NCBI GenBank assembly: GCA_963719005.1
Contig: CAVRAR010000001.1
Coordinates: 1-64,000, forward strand
Direction: 5' to 3'
Source of the DNA: G963675935 sp963719005
GTDB taxonomy: Bacteria; Planctomycetota; Planctomycetia; Pirellulales; Thermoguttaceae
Length of the DNA stretch: 64,000 nucleotides
The notes beneath the pieces are model-generated. The model was given only the letters and a program-made list of their open reading frames with translations, made no database searches and was not told the DNA's origin. This document shows, piece after piece, positions 1 to 8,995 of this stretch; position 1 is the first letter of the stretch, and every line of letters begins with the position of its first letter. The position numbers and the translations under genes were made by a program.

Positions 1-738
1 CGTACCGAAGACGGGGAACGGTGCATCAGTGTCTTCGTAACCTCGGATTGCTTTGCCGTATTCGAGAGTGGCCAGTTGTCCCCAGGCAGTTGGCTTCCAG
101 CCCGCTGGAATCTTTCCCAGCGGCGAATCAACGAGTTTGACCTTTTCGTGGCCGGGAAAGCGGAACTTAACAAACCACTCCTGATAGACCGCCTGGGCCA
201 TCGCCTCCAGAATGGCAATGCGGCGGGTGTTGTTTTCGATCAGGTCGTCGTAGGCGGAAAGAACCGAGGCGACCTTTTGCTGGCCAGTGACATCAGGTGC
301 AATGAAGTCAAATGTTAGCAACTTGTCAAGACTGAGGTTGTCTTGAGTTGTACCCTTCGACACGTTCTGCATCTGCAACTTGATCGTGTCGATGTAATAC
401 TTTACGAAGCGAACGTCCGATTTGTCCTTGTAAGGGATGAAGCCAACAACACTATCAGGGAAGCATCCCTTGATGCCAAGAATGGCAGTGTCCGCTATAT
501 TGGCCGCAATTGTAATGCAAAGTGTCCCAGGCTCCCACAACTTGCTCTGAGCCAGCCCGATTTCACTGTAGGTCTGTCCGTATTGTCGTAGATAAAGGTC
601 CGCCGCTTTGATATCTCCGGTTTGAAAGAATGGGTATGGACCACCATACAGTTCCGGGGCATTCCGAGGGCGATGGCGAGACTTTCCCCGCCCAACAAAG
701 CCGAGTTCATTGAGTTTCCGTGGAACCCATCCGTTCAT
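1..738 (-). CDS. hsdS: Type I restriction-modification specificity subunit HsdS (partial, runs off left edge)
   Basis: HsdS supplies the target recognition domains of a type I enzyme and docks on HsdM. The frame is open from the ATG at 738 to base 1 (246 codons) and was read directly from the minus strand. It shows a typical first recognition domain: an early PYPFFQTGDI segment, a WEPGTLCITIAANI stretch, and then the conserved helix with ENNTRRIAILEAMAQAVY followed by EWFVKFRFPG. A second recognition domain begins with IPAGWKPTAWGQLATLEYGKAI before the window ends. The ATG lies 11 nt after the hsdM stop, so the two genes form one operon. hsdR is not in the window and could lie beyond the left edge. 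Confidence 0.93.
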   Translation of the reverse strand, partial: MNGWVPRKLNELGFVGRGKSRHRPRNAPELYGGPYPFFQTGDIKAADLYLRQYGQTYSEIGLAQSKLWEPGTLCITIAANIADTAILGIKGCFPDSVVGFIPYKDKSDVRFVKYYIDTIKLQMQNVSKGTTQDNLSLDKLLTFDFIAPDVTGQQKVASVLSAYDDLIENNTRRIAILEAMAQAVYQEWFVKFRFPGHEKVKLVDSPLGKIPAGWKPTAWGQLATLEYGKAIRGYEDTDAPFPVFGT

Positions 739-749
739 GTTGTCGGGCT

Positions 750-2324
750 TCACGATGATGCCTCCAATAACTTCGCCACATTCTCACCAATCCGTTCTTC
801 AAGTTCCCGTGCTTCGCTGTTGAGAACCTCCAATTCCTCGTTCAGTTCCTCCAGCTTTTCAGCAAAGTCGAAGTCGTCTGCGGCCTTTTCAGCCACTCCA
901 ACATAGCGACCTGGATTCAGACTCCAACCTTGGGCTTCAATCTCGGTCAGGGTGGTCACTTTGCAGAGCCCTGGCACATCGGCATATTTCAGTTTGGGGA
1001 ATGTTCCCTTCAGTTTCGGGTCAGGACCAGGATATTCTTCATCTTCCCCAGCCACGAATTCTGGCTTCTCGCCACGGTAAAGTCGGGCAATGTTGGCGAT
1101 GAACTCGATCTGCTTGGGGCTGAACTTGCGGTGTGCCCGATCCATTTGCCGGAAGATGTGCCGGGCATCAATGAACAGCACCTTGTCCTTGCGATCCGTC
1201 CTTCCCTTGCCCTTGTCGAAGAACCAGAGCGTGCAGGGGAGCGTCACCGTGTAGAAGAAGTTCGGGCCGATGGAGATGATGCAATCGACGGCACGTGCCT
1301 TGAGCAGCTTTTGGCGAATCTCCATCTCCGATTGCCGAGCGTCGGCGGCAGAATTGGCCATGACGAACCCAGCCCGTCCCTTGGCATTCAACGAACTGTA
1401 GAACAATTGAATCCACAGGTAGTTGGCGTTGTCGGCCTTCGGCATCCCAAACGGAAAGCGGGGATCGTCTTTGATTTTCTCCTTATCCACCTTGTCCACA
1501 TTGAACGGAGGATTTGCCATCACGAAGTCGAACTTGCCCGTGCTGTCGTGCAGGTCTTCGTAGTAGCTGTTCCCCTGCCGGATGTCGCCGGAAAGGGCAT
1601 GGACGGCGAGGTTCATCAGGCACAGGTGCCGGGTTTCGTCCACCCGCTCTTGACCATAGACTGAGATTTCCACGCTGGGATTGTTCTTATGTGCCTTGAT
1701 GAAGTCGGCACTCTGGACGAACATGCCACCCGACCCAGAGGCCGGATCGTAGATGCGACCGTGGTATGGCTCGATGATTTCCACGATCAGCTTGACCAGC
1801 GACGTGGGTGTGAAGAACTCGCCTCCCTTTTGCCCTTCGGCACGGGCAAAGTTGCCGAGGAAATATTCGTAAATCTTGCCGAATGTGTCCCCCTCAACAT
1901 CCATTGGAATCAACGAGAATGTCTTCAGTAGGGAGACGAGCGTGGAGTTTTCGATCTTGTTGTAGGTTTTGGGGAGAACGCCCTTCAGATCCTCGTTCTC
2001 GGCCTCGACCGCCTTCATCGCCTCGTTGATGGCCTTGCCGATGTTCTCGCCTTCCGGCAGATTCAGTAGCTTGGAGAATCGGGCCTGCGGCGGCAGGTAC
2101 ATCACGCCTTTGGCCTGATAGTCCTCCTTGCCGATGCCTCGCCGTCTGCTTCCTTTGCCCGCCAGTTCCTTTTCGGCAATGGCGAACTTGTGATCGGCGT
2201 AACGAAGGAAGATCAGTCCCAGCACGGGGACGGAGTATTCCGACGACTTCAGCTTCGAGTTGGCCCGAAGTTCATCGGCAGACGCCCAAAGGCGTTTTTC
2301 AATCTCAGAGTGGTTGTTGGCCAT
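750..2324 (-). CDS. hsdM: Type I restriction-modification methyltransferase subunit HsdM
   Basis: N6-adenine methyltransferase subunit of a type I restriction-modification complex, 524 aa. The HsdM N-terminal helical domain starts with MANNHSEIEKRLWASADELR. The SAM-binding motif I is DPASGSGGMF and the catalytic motif IV is NPPF (in VMANPPFNVDK). A coiled-coil-like glutamate-rich C-terminus (LEELNEELEVLNSEARELEE) is typical of the part that contacts HsdS. The frame stays open upstream to 2519, but those 65 residues look non-coding, so the ATG at 2324 was chosen. It is followed at once by hsdS. Confidence 0.95.
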   Translation of the reverse strand: MANNHSEIEKRLWASADELRANSKLKSSEYSVPVLGLIFLRYADHKFAIAEKELAGKGSRRRGIGKEDYQAKGVMYLPPQARFSKLLNLPEGENIGKAINEAMKAVEAENEDLKGVLPKTYNKIENSTLVSLLKTFSLIPMDVEGDTFGKIYEYFLGNFARAEGQKGGEFFTPTSLVKLIVEIIEPYHGRIYDPASGSGGMFVQSADFIKAHKNNPSVEISVYGQERVDETRHLCLMNLAVHALSGDIRQGNSYYEDLHDSTGKFDFVMANPPFNVDKVDKEKIKDDPRFPFGMPKADNANYLWIQLFYSSLNAKGRAGFVMANSAADARQSEMEIRQKLLKARAVDCIISIGPNFFYTVTLPCTLWFFDKGKGRTDRKDKVLFIDARHIFRQMDRAHRKFSPKQIEFIANIARLYRGEKPEFVAGEDEEYPGPDPKLKGTFPKLKYADVPGLCKVTTLTEIEAQGWSLNPGRYVGVAEKAADDFDFAEKLEELNEELEVLNSEARELEERIGENVAKLLEASS

Positions 2325-2673
2325 GTTGCCTTGTGTGTCCGTGATGACGAAGCAGTCGTGTCTGCCTATTGGGTGGTCACTTGACGCCGGTCCAGGCACG
2401 GCCCACCGAATTCGTGCGGCACCGAACCTATGACGACCGTCATCGTCCCGCTCCCCGATAAGCTGACCCCGGTTCCAGAAACCCCCGATTCTACCACAAT
2501 GGGGGGCGACCGCAATCATCCCACCCGATAGAGATCAGTTTCGGGAAAACGGGCAGAATGTGCCGCCAGAAATCGGTCTTCGAGACGGTGGCGATCCACT
2601 CCAACCCGCCTTCAGCGACCATTTGGGTGACAAACCGCCAGTTCAAATGGCTGTCAAGATGAGACGGTCTCGA

Positions 2674-2694
2674 TTGTTGCAAAATTTGCAACAA
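2674..2694. repeat. AT-rich palindrome, copy 1 of an inverted pair
   Basis: A 21-bp palindrome with core TTGCAAAATTTGCAA, symmetric apart from the central base. Its reverse complement recurs at 2866-2885, so the two sites face each other about 190 bp apart. It could be a dispersed repeat or a protein-binding site. Confidence 0.6.
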
Positions 2695-2865
2695 CGCTCC
2701 TCGATGCCACGGTGACAAAGGTAGCAATCGACCCCAGGCGGCATCAAACTGACAATGACGACAAGGTCTTGAACCTGGCCCCGGCCTGATGACCGGCCAA
2801 ACCGTGTTCGCCCCCGACGTTGCAGCTTCGGAAATTTTGAAGCTGAAGAAGACTGGCCGACCACC

Positions 2866-2885
2866 ATTGCAAATTTTGCAACAAT
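2866..2885. repeat. AT-rich palindrome, copy 2 of an inverted pair
   Basis: Core TTGCAAATTTTGCAA, the exact reverse complement of the core at 2677-2691. The shared block extends to about 18 bases on one side. Confidence 0.6.
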
Positions 2886-3479
2886 CCTCCCCGTCTCCGT
2901 CTTGGCTTCTGCACCTGTTCGTTGTCCAAATCGGGATGAACACTTGGGGGGAAGTGGCGGGCTATCTTGCCAGTTTGGTCGCCGTGGCTATGCTGGTGGG
3001 AGCAGCGGTGGCAGGTGAACATTTTTTTCCGACCTATTGCCGCCACTACTTGGGACGTATGCCTTGGCGAAAACCAACGTTACGATTGGCTACTGGGCTG
3101 GTTCAAGAGGTTTCGACGGAGTAATGCACGCACCTCCTGTGCCTGATATTCCGCCCAATCGTAGCGGCATTCATAGGCTCAATTATAGATTTCACAAATC
3201 AAGAGCAACCTGGGCTCTGTTTGCAGATCAGGTTCGGAGGTCGTGTCTTGGTTCAGCGTGAAATGGAAACTTCGATTGGCTTGCTAGGATCGTCCGGGTG
3301 TTGAAGTTGGTTGGTAGTGCTTGGATTTTTCGCTTTGGTGTTGTAAGCGAGGGAGGTGGGCGGCAGCAGAACCACCGCCCGGACCTCGCTCACAACCCCT
3401 GGGGCGGCGCTCGGGTCGGTTCCCACCGGAGCCCTATCCTCCGCCCAGGTCGTCTCTCATCGTAACGTCCTTCTTTCGA

Positions 3480-4417
3480 TCAGGCAACCGTCCGCAAACG
3501 GGCCGCCTCTCGCTGCTCCTTTCTACGCTCGCGGGCCTCCGTCAGTTTGCGATCGCGGGCTGCGAAGATCTCCGCCTCACGGCCCGCCAATTTGTCCGCC
3601 GGCGCCACATAGCCAATCGCGCTGTGCAATCGCACCTCGTTGTAGTGCTCCACGTAACGAGCCACAATGCGGATGGCATCCTCCAGCGAGATCGGCGTGC
3701 CCGGCCGCAGGCACTCGCCCTTGATGCTCCCGTGAAATCGCTCCAGTTTGCCGTTGCTCTGCGGATAGTACGGGCTGGTGCGCACGTGCGTCATCCCGCA
3801 GATGCGAATGAACTCTTTGAAGTCCTTCGCCAAAAACTGCGACCCATTGTCGCTGATGATCCGCGGCGTCTCCTTGGGGAACTTCTCCCGCGCGCGTTGC
3901 AGGATCGTCAGTTCATCTTGCTCGGTCATCGAGCGGCGAATCTCCCAATGCACGGTGTAGCGGCTGTAGCCGTCGAGGATCGTCGTCAGGTAGTAAAACG
4001 TGCCGTGGATGTTGAGGTAGCTGATGTCGATATGCCAGTGTTCATGGGGTTTTTGCGGCTGTTGGAAGCCCGTGCCTTTCTTCGACGGCTTGTTCGTCGA
4101 TCGTCCGATGCGGCCCGCCGTTTTCAATACGCGATATACGCTCGACTGGGACTGACGGCCACCACGTCGCGGTCGAGCATCATGAACGCCAATCGTCGGT
4201 AGCCTTCCAGTGGATACTCGAAGGAGAAGCGGATGATGGCCTGCTTCTCCCAATCTTCGAGCCACCAGTCACGCGGCACCCAACCGTTGTGTTCGTTCCG
4301 CTTGCCGTAGCGATCCTTCCAATCGTGGAACTTGCTTTGACCAATGCCGAGCCAAGCCACGAACTTTCTGGCGGGAATCTCCGTGCGCTCGTTCCAACGC
4401 CGCACGTAATCGACCAC
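3480..4417 (-). pseudogene. IS3-family transposase OrfB (rve integrase core), frameshifted
   Basis: DDE integrase-core transposase. Catalytic residues are visible: D in HIDISY, D in SDNGSQF and E in GKLERFHG. Compared with the intact copy at 33642-34577, this copy has 2 extra bases near 4135-4150, where the frame breaks after DVVAVSPS. The N-terminal piece (4124-4417) and the C-terminal piece (3480 to about 4150) are therefore in different frames. Probably inactive. Confidence 0.9.
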
Positions 4418-4452
4418 TTCATCGCGAGTGTCGTGGGGAACCCAACGTCCGT

Positions 4453-4770
4453 TTAGAGTTCCCCATTCTCTTTTTTTGCGCGGACGTTCTCCTCCATCAA
4501 TTCGGAGATGACCTCGTTCTTCTGAACGAGCTTGGCCCGCAGTCGGGCGACTTCCTCCTCCTGGGCGGAAAGCCTCTTGGCTTCGCGTTTGGCGACCGGG
4601 TGAAAGGCGGCCGGAGCGTTATCGAACAGGATTTTCTGCCAGGCGTAGATTTGGTTCGGCTTGATCCCGTACTCGTCGCAGAGGTCCGAGATGGGCACTT
4701 TATCGACCAGATACCTCTTGAGAATGGCAGCCTTCTGGTCCGTGCCGAAATGTCGTCGTTGTCCACTCAT
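4453..4770 (-). CDS. IS3-family transposase OrfA (HTH DNA-binding)
   Basis: 105 aa. A helix-turn-helix typical of IS3 OrfA (FGTDQKAAILKRYLVDK...DLCDEYGIKPNQIYAW) is followed by a leucine-zipper-like coiled coil. On the coding strand an A7 run followed by G (T7 at 4471-4477 on the plus strand) lies close to the stop, which is where IS3 elements make the -1 frameshift into OrfB. The second copy has only four A here. Confidence 0.9.
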   Translation of the reverse strand: MSGQRRHFGTDQKAAILKRYLVDKVPISDLCDEYGIKPNQIYAWQKILFDNAPAAFHPVAKREAKRLSAQEEEVARLRAKLVQKNEVISELMEENVRAKKENGEL

Positions 4771-4843
4771 GAAATTCTCCTCGTCTGGGGGAAGATTCTA
4801 ACCCAGGCGACCGAGAATTTCCATTTCCAATTGGTTCAAGACA

Positions 4844-5543
4844 CGAGCACTACTCTGGCACCAGAGGTCGCAGGCTTGCTGAAGAGGGATGGAAGCGACG
4901 AGACGATCCAAGCCTGTTCTTTGGAGAGGAGTTGCTTGTTCACGGGATGCTTGCGTCCATAGCGGAGGGTACTGATGTAGTCTTTATGACTTGTGACCCA
5001 CTATTTATGGAACAGTTCTTCAAGTTGGGGCATTTCTTGGCCACACATTACTTAGCTGCCGAATTCGGCAGGAAGTATGTTGCCAAGCCCGATGACTTCC
5101 CCACGTACCAACCGAAGGAGTCGATTGAGACAATCTTCCTACGCCATGATTTACCTGAAGGTTGGGAAAGGACCGTTCTTCCGACTAGGACATACGGTTT
5201 GAACCTGCATTGCTGGCTTCTCGGTGCCAAATCGGAGGACAATGTGCGTTTCGCCAGCCAGACATTTTGTGCAGAACGACCGATGCACAGGCTCTTACAG
5301 ACAAAAGGAACAACGGGCGGCCTGAATGTGGAAGGACTAGACGGAAGAAACGTTAGAATTGGTGGGCGGGGGCCACAAGCGGTTGTGGCGAACATAACGC
5401 AAGAGAAGCGAATACCAATTGGATCAGCAGACTGTCCTTCGGATGATCGCCTCGATTTGCGGGTGGAGTCGTTTCCAGAATTCGACCTCATACGTGCTGT
5501 AAACAACAATGAGGGCGAAAAAATGATCTGGCATGAAAGCTGA
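4844..5543 (+). pseudogene. C-terminal fragment of an unrecognised protein cut by the IS3-family element
   Basis: The frame is open from the IS boundary to the stop at 5543 (about 232 residues), starting EHYSGTRGRRLAEEGWKRR. An internal ATG at 4932 exists, but the residues before it read as protein, so the original gene probably began inside the DNA replaced by the IS. The middle (VVFMTCDPLFMEQFFKLGHF) faintly resembles PIN-like proteins; I would not assign a function. Confidence 0.5.
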
Positions 5544-5613
5544 TCTGCAATTCCCCCGACTTGCCGTCCTTGGCTACCAGAACTATTTAACCTTGCTGAC
5601 GGTTTGACACCAA

Positions 5614-5937
5614 ATGACCATCCTCTTCCTCCACGGCTGGCAATCGACACCGGGCGGCATGAAGCCGACCTATCTCAAGGACCACGGGCAGTCGGTTCTC
5701 AACCCCAAGTTGCCCGACGATAACTTCGATGAAGCCGTTCGCATTGCCCAGGTGGAATTCGACCGGCACCAAACCACGGCCTACGACTCGATGACAATCC
5801 CCAGGATCAAAGGCAAACGCCGGGAAGTTCGACGGATGCTCGCCAAGCGATCCCAGGAATTGCTGGAACGGTATCGGAGAAAAGGAACTGTTGGGGAAGA
5901 ATGCCCGCTCAAGAAGGCATTGACTGGCATGAGATAA
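5614..5937 (+). pseudogene. Truncated alpha/beta hydrolase (YqiA-like N-terminus)
   Basis: The first 50 residues match the start of small alpha/beta-hydrolase esterases: FLHGWQSTPGG, then LKDHGQSVLNPKLPDDNF, then AVRIAQVEFDRHQ. In intact relatives the nucleophile elbow (GSSRGG) follows directly. Here it is replaced by an unrelated basic tail (RIKGKRREVRRMLAKRSQEL) ending at residue 107, so nucleophile, acid and histidine are all missing. Probably a deletion junction rather than a working enzyme. Confidence 0.6.
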
Positions 5938-5989
5938 TAGATTGCCTGCTGCAATTCCCTTTCCAATTCCTGTTTGGTCGCAGTGGATT

Positions 5990-6457
5990 ATGAACCACGA
6001 GATTTGGCTTTGGGTTGCAACTGCCGCTTACGGACTTCATGCCCTCGAAGAATTCATGCTGGACTGGAAGACGTGGGCGAACAAGGTGCTGAAACTGCCC
6101 GTTGATTGGCCCATATTCTACGTCGTCAATGCCCTGGTCGTCGTCCTGGGCATTATCGCCGCAGAAATCGGCTGGAGACTTCCGGCACTGTCTTTGGCCT
6201 TTCCGGCCCTGATGCTCATCAACGCCGTGTTCTTCCACATCCTCCCCTTTGTCGTCAAGAAGAAGTATTCACCGGGTTTGACCTCAGCGGTCTGTCTGTT
6301 TTTGCCGCTCGGCATCTGGCTGTTCTACGGGGCCGATAAGGATGGCGTACTGTCGGTGATGACGGCAGTCGGGGCTTTCGCCCTTGGAGCAGGCTTGATG
6401 GCATACCCAATCATCCTTCTCAAACTGAAAGACAAGCCGTTCTTCAGGCAGGGCTGA
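5990..6457 (+). CDS. HXXEE-domain membrane protein
   Basis: About 155 aa with four or five hydrophobic segments. The HXXEE signature appears as HALEEF near residue 18, in the usual first-helix position, which places it in the HXXEE family of small membrane proteins of unknown function. The frame is open 48 nt upstream, but MNHEIWLWVATAAYG gives the natural start. Confidence 0.7.
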   Translation: MNHEIWLWVATAAYGLHALEEFMLDWKTWANKVLKLPVDWPIFYVVNALVVVLGIIAAEIGWRLPALSLAFPALMLINAVFFHILPFVVKKKYSPGLTSAVCLFLPLGIWLFYGADKDGVLSVMTAVGAFALGAGLMAYPIILLKLKDKPFFRQG

Positions 6458-6567
6458 ACGGTGCGTGCCGATTCATGTCCCCGTTGTTCAGAGAGAGTCC
6501 GTCTTTAGCGTTCTGCTTGCATCAGCCCGCCGTTTTGAGCTATTCTTACTGTAGCCGCAGCAAGCCA

Positions 6568-6966
6568 ATGAAACGAAAACAATTCCAGCCCGATACGCCC
6601 GACGATCTGCTGAAGAAGGATTTTGCCGGCGACTGTTATCGTGCCGCCTACCAATGGGTCTCGGCGTCGAAGAAAGAAGGCTGGACGTTGGTTCATGGCA
6701 CCGTTCTTAGTGGACGGCTTGAGAAACGGATTGGCCACGCATGGTGCGAACGTGGCGACGATGTTGTCGATCTGGCCATGCCCGTCAGTGCGAAGGAAAT
6801 AAAAAGGGACGAGTATTACCGAGTCCTGCAACCTGAAGTTAGTAGGCGGTATCCTGCTGAACACGCCGTCTTTCTCTTCCTAAGAAACCGGCACTACGGG
6901 CCGTGGGAGGATTGGGAACAGTTGTCTGAATCGCTGCTGGCTGAACTTGGAAGCGAACCGTCATAG
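6568..6966 (+). CDS. Hypothetical protein with Cys/His/Asp arrangement
   Basis: 132 aa, no membrane segment. GDCYRAAYQWV near residue 18, GHAWCE near residue 50 and DVVDLAMP just after give a Cys-His-Asp order like papain-like or transglutaminase-like folds; that is only a suggestion. The start at 6568 was chosen because the frame upstream is not protein-like. Family not recognised by name. Confidence 0.6.
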   Translation: MKRKQFQPDTPDDLLKKDFAGDCYRAAYQWVSASKKEGWTLVHGTVLSGRLEKRIGHAWCERGDDVVDLAMPVSAKEIKRDEYYRVLQPEVSRRYPAEHAVFLFLRNRHYGPWEDWEQLSESLLAELGSEPS

Positions 6967-7232
6967 CTGGTTCCCAACGCCTTGAACGCCTCTTTTGGTT
7001 TGCCATAGGGGTGTGATTTGCTGCTGCCGAGTGCCGACAACAGGACATCATTCAGCTTGAACCCGACATCATACAGCGAGGTGTCGCCATCTTCCAGATA
7101 GAACGTTGCAAACTTCACGAGTTCGTTGATCGAGCCGGTCACGGACCGATCCAACGCTTTGGCGAACTTAACGCTGGCGGCGGTTGGAGCGATGAGCCGT
7201 TGGTAGACGAAGCTCTGGCCGTCGTCTTCCAT
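6894..7232 (-). pseudogene. Hypothetical protein, probable C-terminal remnant
   Basis: The frame reads as protein beyond the only ATG at 7232. Upstream codons give ILHRLTNGGQFIDRALSCIR before a stop at about 7318, with no start codon between, so the N-terminus seems lost. The last 24 residues overlap the convergent gene at 6568-6966 on the other strand and look like read-through. Not a family I can name. Confidence 0.45.
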
Positions 7233-7368
7233 GAACTCACGAATGCAACTCAGGGCACGGTCGATGAATTGGCCACCATTGGTGAGACGATGGAGGATGG
7301 AGGAGCACGGAGCGGATCATTTTAGAGGGTCGTGTGAGCGGCACCCTAGCCGCCTAATCTGGCTGTGG

Positions 7369-7713
7369 TCAAGAAGCAGACGGCCCTGGCCCAACCTTGT
7401 CCAGCACTACAATCAAAAACGTGGCGATGGGGCCGAGGAACAGCGAGATCAGCCACCATGCCAGCCCGCTTCGGCGTTTGGACTGGGCCAACCCAGCATT
7501 GATAAACGACAGCGTTCCCCAGCCAACGACGAATTCAGTTTGGTCGTGCATGACGGTGGACACATGGAAGTTCCGCTGGTCAACTGCGGCGACACCTTTC
7601 TGCGATGTGGTTCTTACACTCTCTGCTTCACTTTTCGGCTCAGCCGCCACCGTCTGTGAAACAGCAACTGCGAATAGACCGAAAACGGCAACGAGCAGCA
7701 AGGTTCGTTTCAT
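7369..7713 (-). CDS. Small secreted or membrane protein, hypothetical
   Basis: 114 aa. The N-terminal signal peptide (MKRTLLLVAVFGLFAVAVSQ, cleavage probably after TVAA) is clear. A C-terminal membrane segment (LAWWLISLFLGPIATFLIVV) lies near residues 85-105. The frame continues far upstream, but only this ATG gives a signal peptide. No known family. Confidence 0.6.
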   Translation of the reverse strand: MKRTLLLVAVFGLFAVAVSQTVAAEPKSEAESVRTTSQKGVAAVDQRNFHVSTVMHDQTEFVVGWGTLSFINAGLAQSKRRSGLAWWLISLFLGPIATFLIVVLDKVGPGPSAS

Positions 7714-7960
7714 CGGGCGGTCCTTTCGTTGTGCGATGCCAACCAAGCCGCTATTGTACCAAAACTGATTGGCGGCAGGTATAATAGCACCAAGCCCAAT
7801 CCCATCGTTGCCCTCGCCACACCAACCCCCGACAAGTCTGACTACTATTGACGGAAGAAACCCTTTTGCCGAGAATACACGGCCAATCGTCCGCACGGAG
7901 AGGCTTGTCAAGTGCTGGCGACCAATAGACGGTTGCAGCCCATTGAAAAGGAGAAATGCA

Positions 7961-8452
7961 ATGGTCCCGACGATGTTGAAACGGGTTGTCGTGTGTGTGG
8001 TGCTTACGGCGTGGATGCTGGGGGTGTCAGGCTGCGGCGTCAAGCAGTCCGATTACGACGCCAAAGTGGCTGAGGCAAAGAATCAGGCAGATAAGTCAGC
8101 GAAGGTGGAGGAGAAGCTGTCGCAACTCCAGAAAGACCTTGATACCGCCAAGAGCGACATCGACAAAGCTAGACAGGCGAGGAAGAAGGACGCAGAAGCC
8201 AGGACCAAGGCGTTGGAACAGGAGAACGCTAGCTTGAAGGATCAAGTCAAGACGTTGGCACAGGAAAACGCTGGCTTGAAGGCGAACGCCGAGAAGACGG
8301 CATCGCAACTTGGGAACGATATTACTGCTGCCAAGAACGAGGTCAAGAAGGCTGAACAGGCGAGGATAGCTGCGGAAGCCAAGATCAAGACGTTGGAACA
8401 GGAAAACGCTGATTTGAAGAAGAAGGGGCCATTGGGCTTTCTGAAAAAATAA
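7961..8452 (+). CDS. Lipoprotein with long coiled coil
   Basis: 163 aa. A signal peptide ends in a lipobox-like GVSGC, so Cys-25 or so would be lipidated. The rest is an almost continuous alanine/lysine/glutamate coiled coil with an internal near-repeat: KALEQENASLKDQVKTLAQENAGLK, shortened here, is echoed later by KTLEQENADLKKK. AAGGAG lies about 9 nt before the ATG. Resembles envelope spacer lipoproteins; exact role unknown. Confidence 0.7.
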   Translation: MVPTMLKRVVVCVVLTAWMLGVSGCGVKQSDYDAKVAEAKNQADKSAKVEEKLSQLQKDLDTAKSDIDKARQARKKDAEARTKALEQENASLKDQVKTLAQENAGLKANAEKTASQLGNDITAAKNEVKKAEQARIAAEAKIKTLEQENADLKKKGPLGFLKK

Positions 8453-8561
8453 TCGTAGGACATCTATTGGCTCGTGGTGCGGTTGGGCGAGGCGGTTGCG
8501 GAAACGGATGGGCGGTGCGTGAGGTGGGGAAATGTGGCGATGGGGGCACCGACTTTTACGA

Positions 8562-8915
8562 TCATACCTTCGCCCTTGATGTTCGCCACCAACAGACCTG
8601 ATACAGCATCCCTGTCGCTATCCACGGCACAAAGACAATGTTCAGCGGAACCCCGTGGTTGACGATGGCAAACAGAATGAATCCGAGCAGGATCAAGCCG
8701 CCGCCAATGCCCTCCCACCTCCAGGCCACGATTTGACCGACGACCATTGCCAAGAGAGCCACGCTTAGCAGGTTCTCTCGGAGCGACATCGCAAGCGGAC
8801 TTGGCACGCCCTCTCCGATGGCGAAGGCGACGATCAAGATCAGCAGGACAGTTCCTAACGTTCGAGCCATCCAGCGAAGTACGGTCAGAGCAATGTGTAC
8901 GCTGGAAAAGGTCAT
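8562..8915 (-). CDS. Small integral membrane protein, hypothetical
   Basis: 117 aa with about four hydrophobic helices (TLGTVLLILIVAFAIG; LLSVALLAMVVGQIVAW; IGGGLILLGFILFAIV; VPWIATGMLYQVCWW). No catalytic motif. The start at 8915 follows from the hydrophobic pattern. Function unknown. Confidence 0.6.
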   Translation of the reverse strand: MTFSSVHIALTVLRWMARTLGTVLLILIVAFAIGEGVPSPLAMSLRENLLSVALLAMVVGQIVAWRWEGIGGGLILLGFILFAIVNHGVPLNIVFVPWIATGMLYQVCWWRTSRAKV

Positions 8916-8995
8916 GACGTTTTCCTATCGGCAAGATGACGTTCTACACGGGCTATTGGCGAGATTTAGAGGGGGATATAACGCAGGAGCCCTCC

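Larger units (their letters stand above)
2325..3243. other. Gene-free stretch between hsdM and the IS3-family element
   Basis: No convincing gene on either strand. Short frames here have skewed composition and no recognisable motifs. A minus-strand stretch around 3100-3180 reads like protein (ECRYDWAEYQAQEVRALLRR) but is broken by stops, so it may be a decayed gene. The only clear structure is a pair of AT-rich palindromes at 2674 and 2866. Confidence 0.6.
3244..4843 (-). mobile_element. IS3-family insertion sequence, copy 1
   Basis: Ends were set by comparison with the second copy at 33406-35000. Both begin TGTCTTGGTTCAGCG and end TTGGTTCAAGACA, with short inverted ends TGTCTTG. It carries orfA and a broken orfB on the minus strand. 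Flanks read gtcg before and cgag after, so no 3-5 bp target duplication is evident. A long inverted repeat between the left end and orfB (about 3345-3400) is present in both copies. Confidence 0.9.

Noticed and set aside
3321..4202. Long plus-strand frame across the IS3-family element
   Set aside because: It is the antisense shadow of the transposase; the same frame recurs in copy 2 for that reason.
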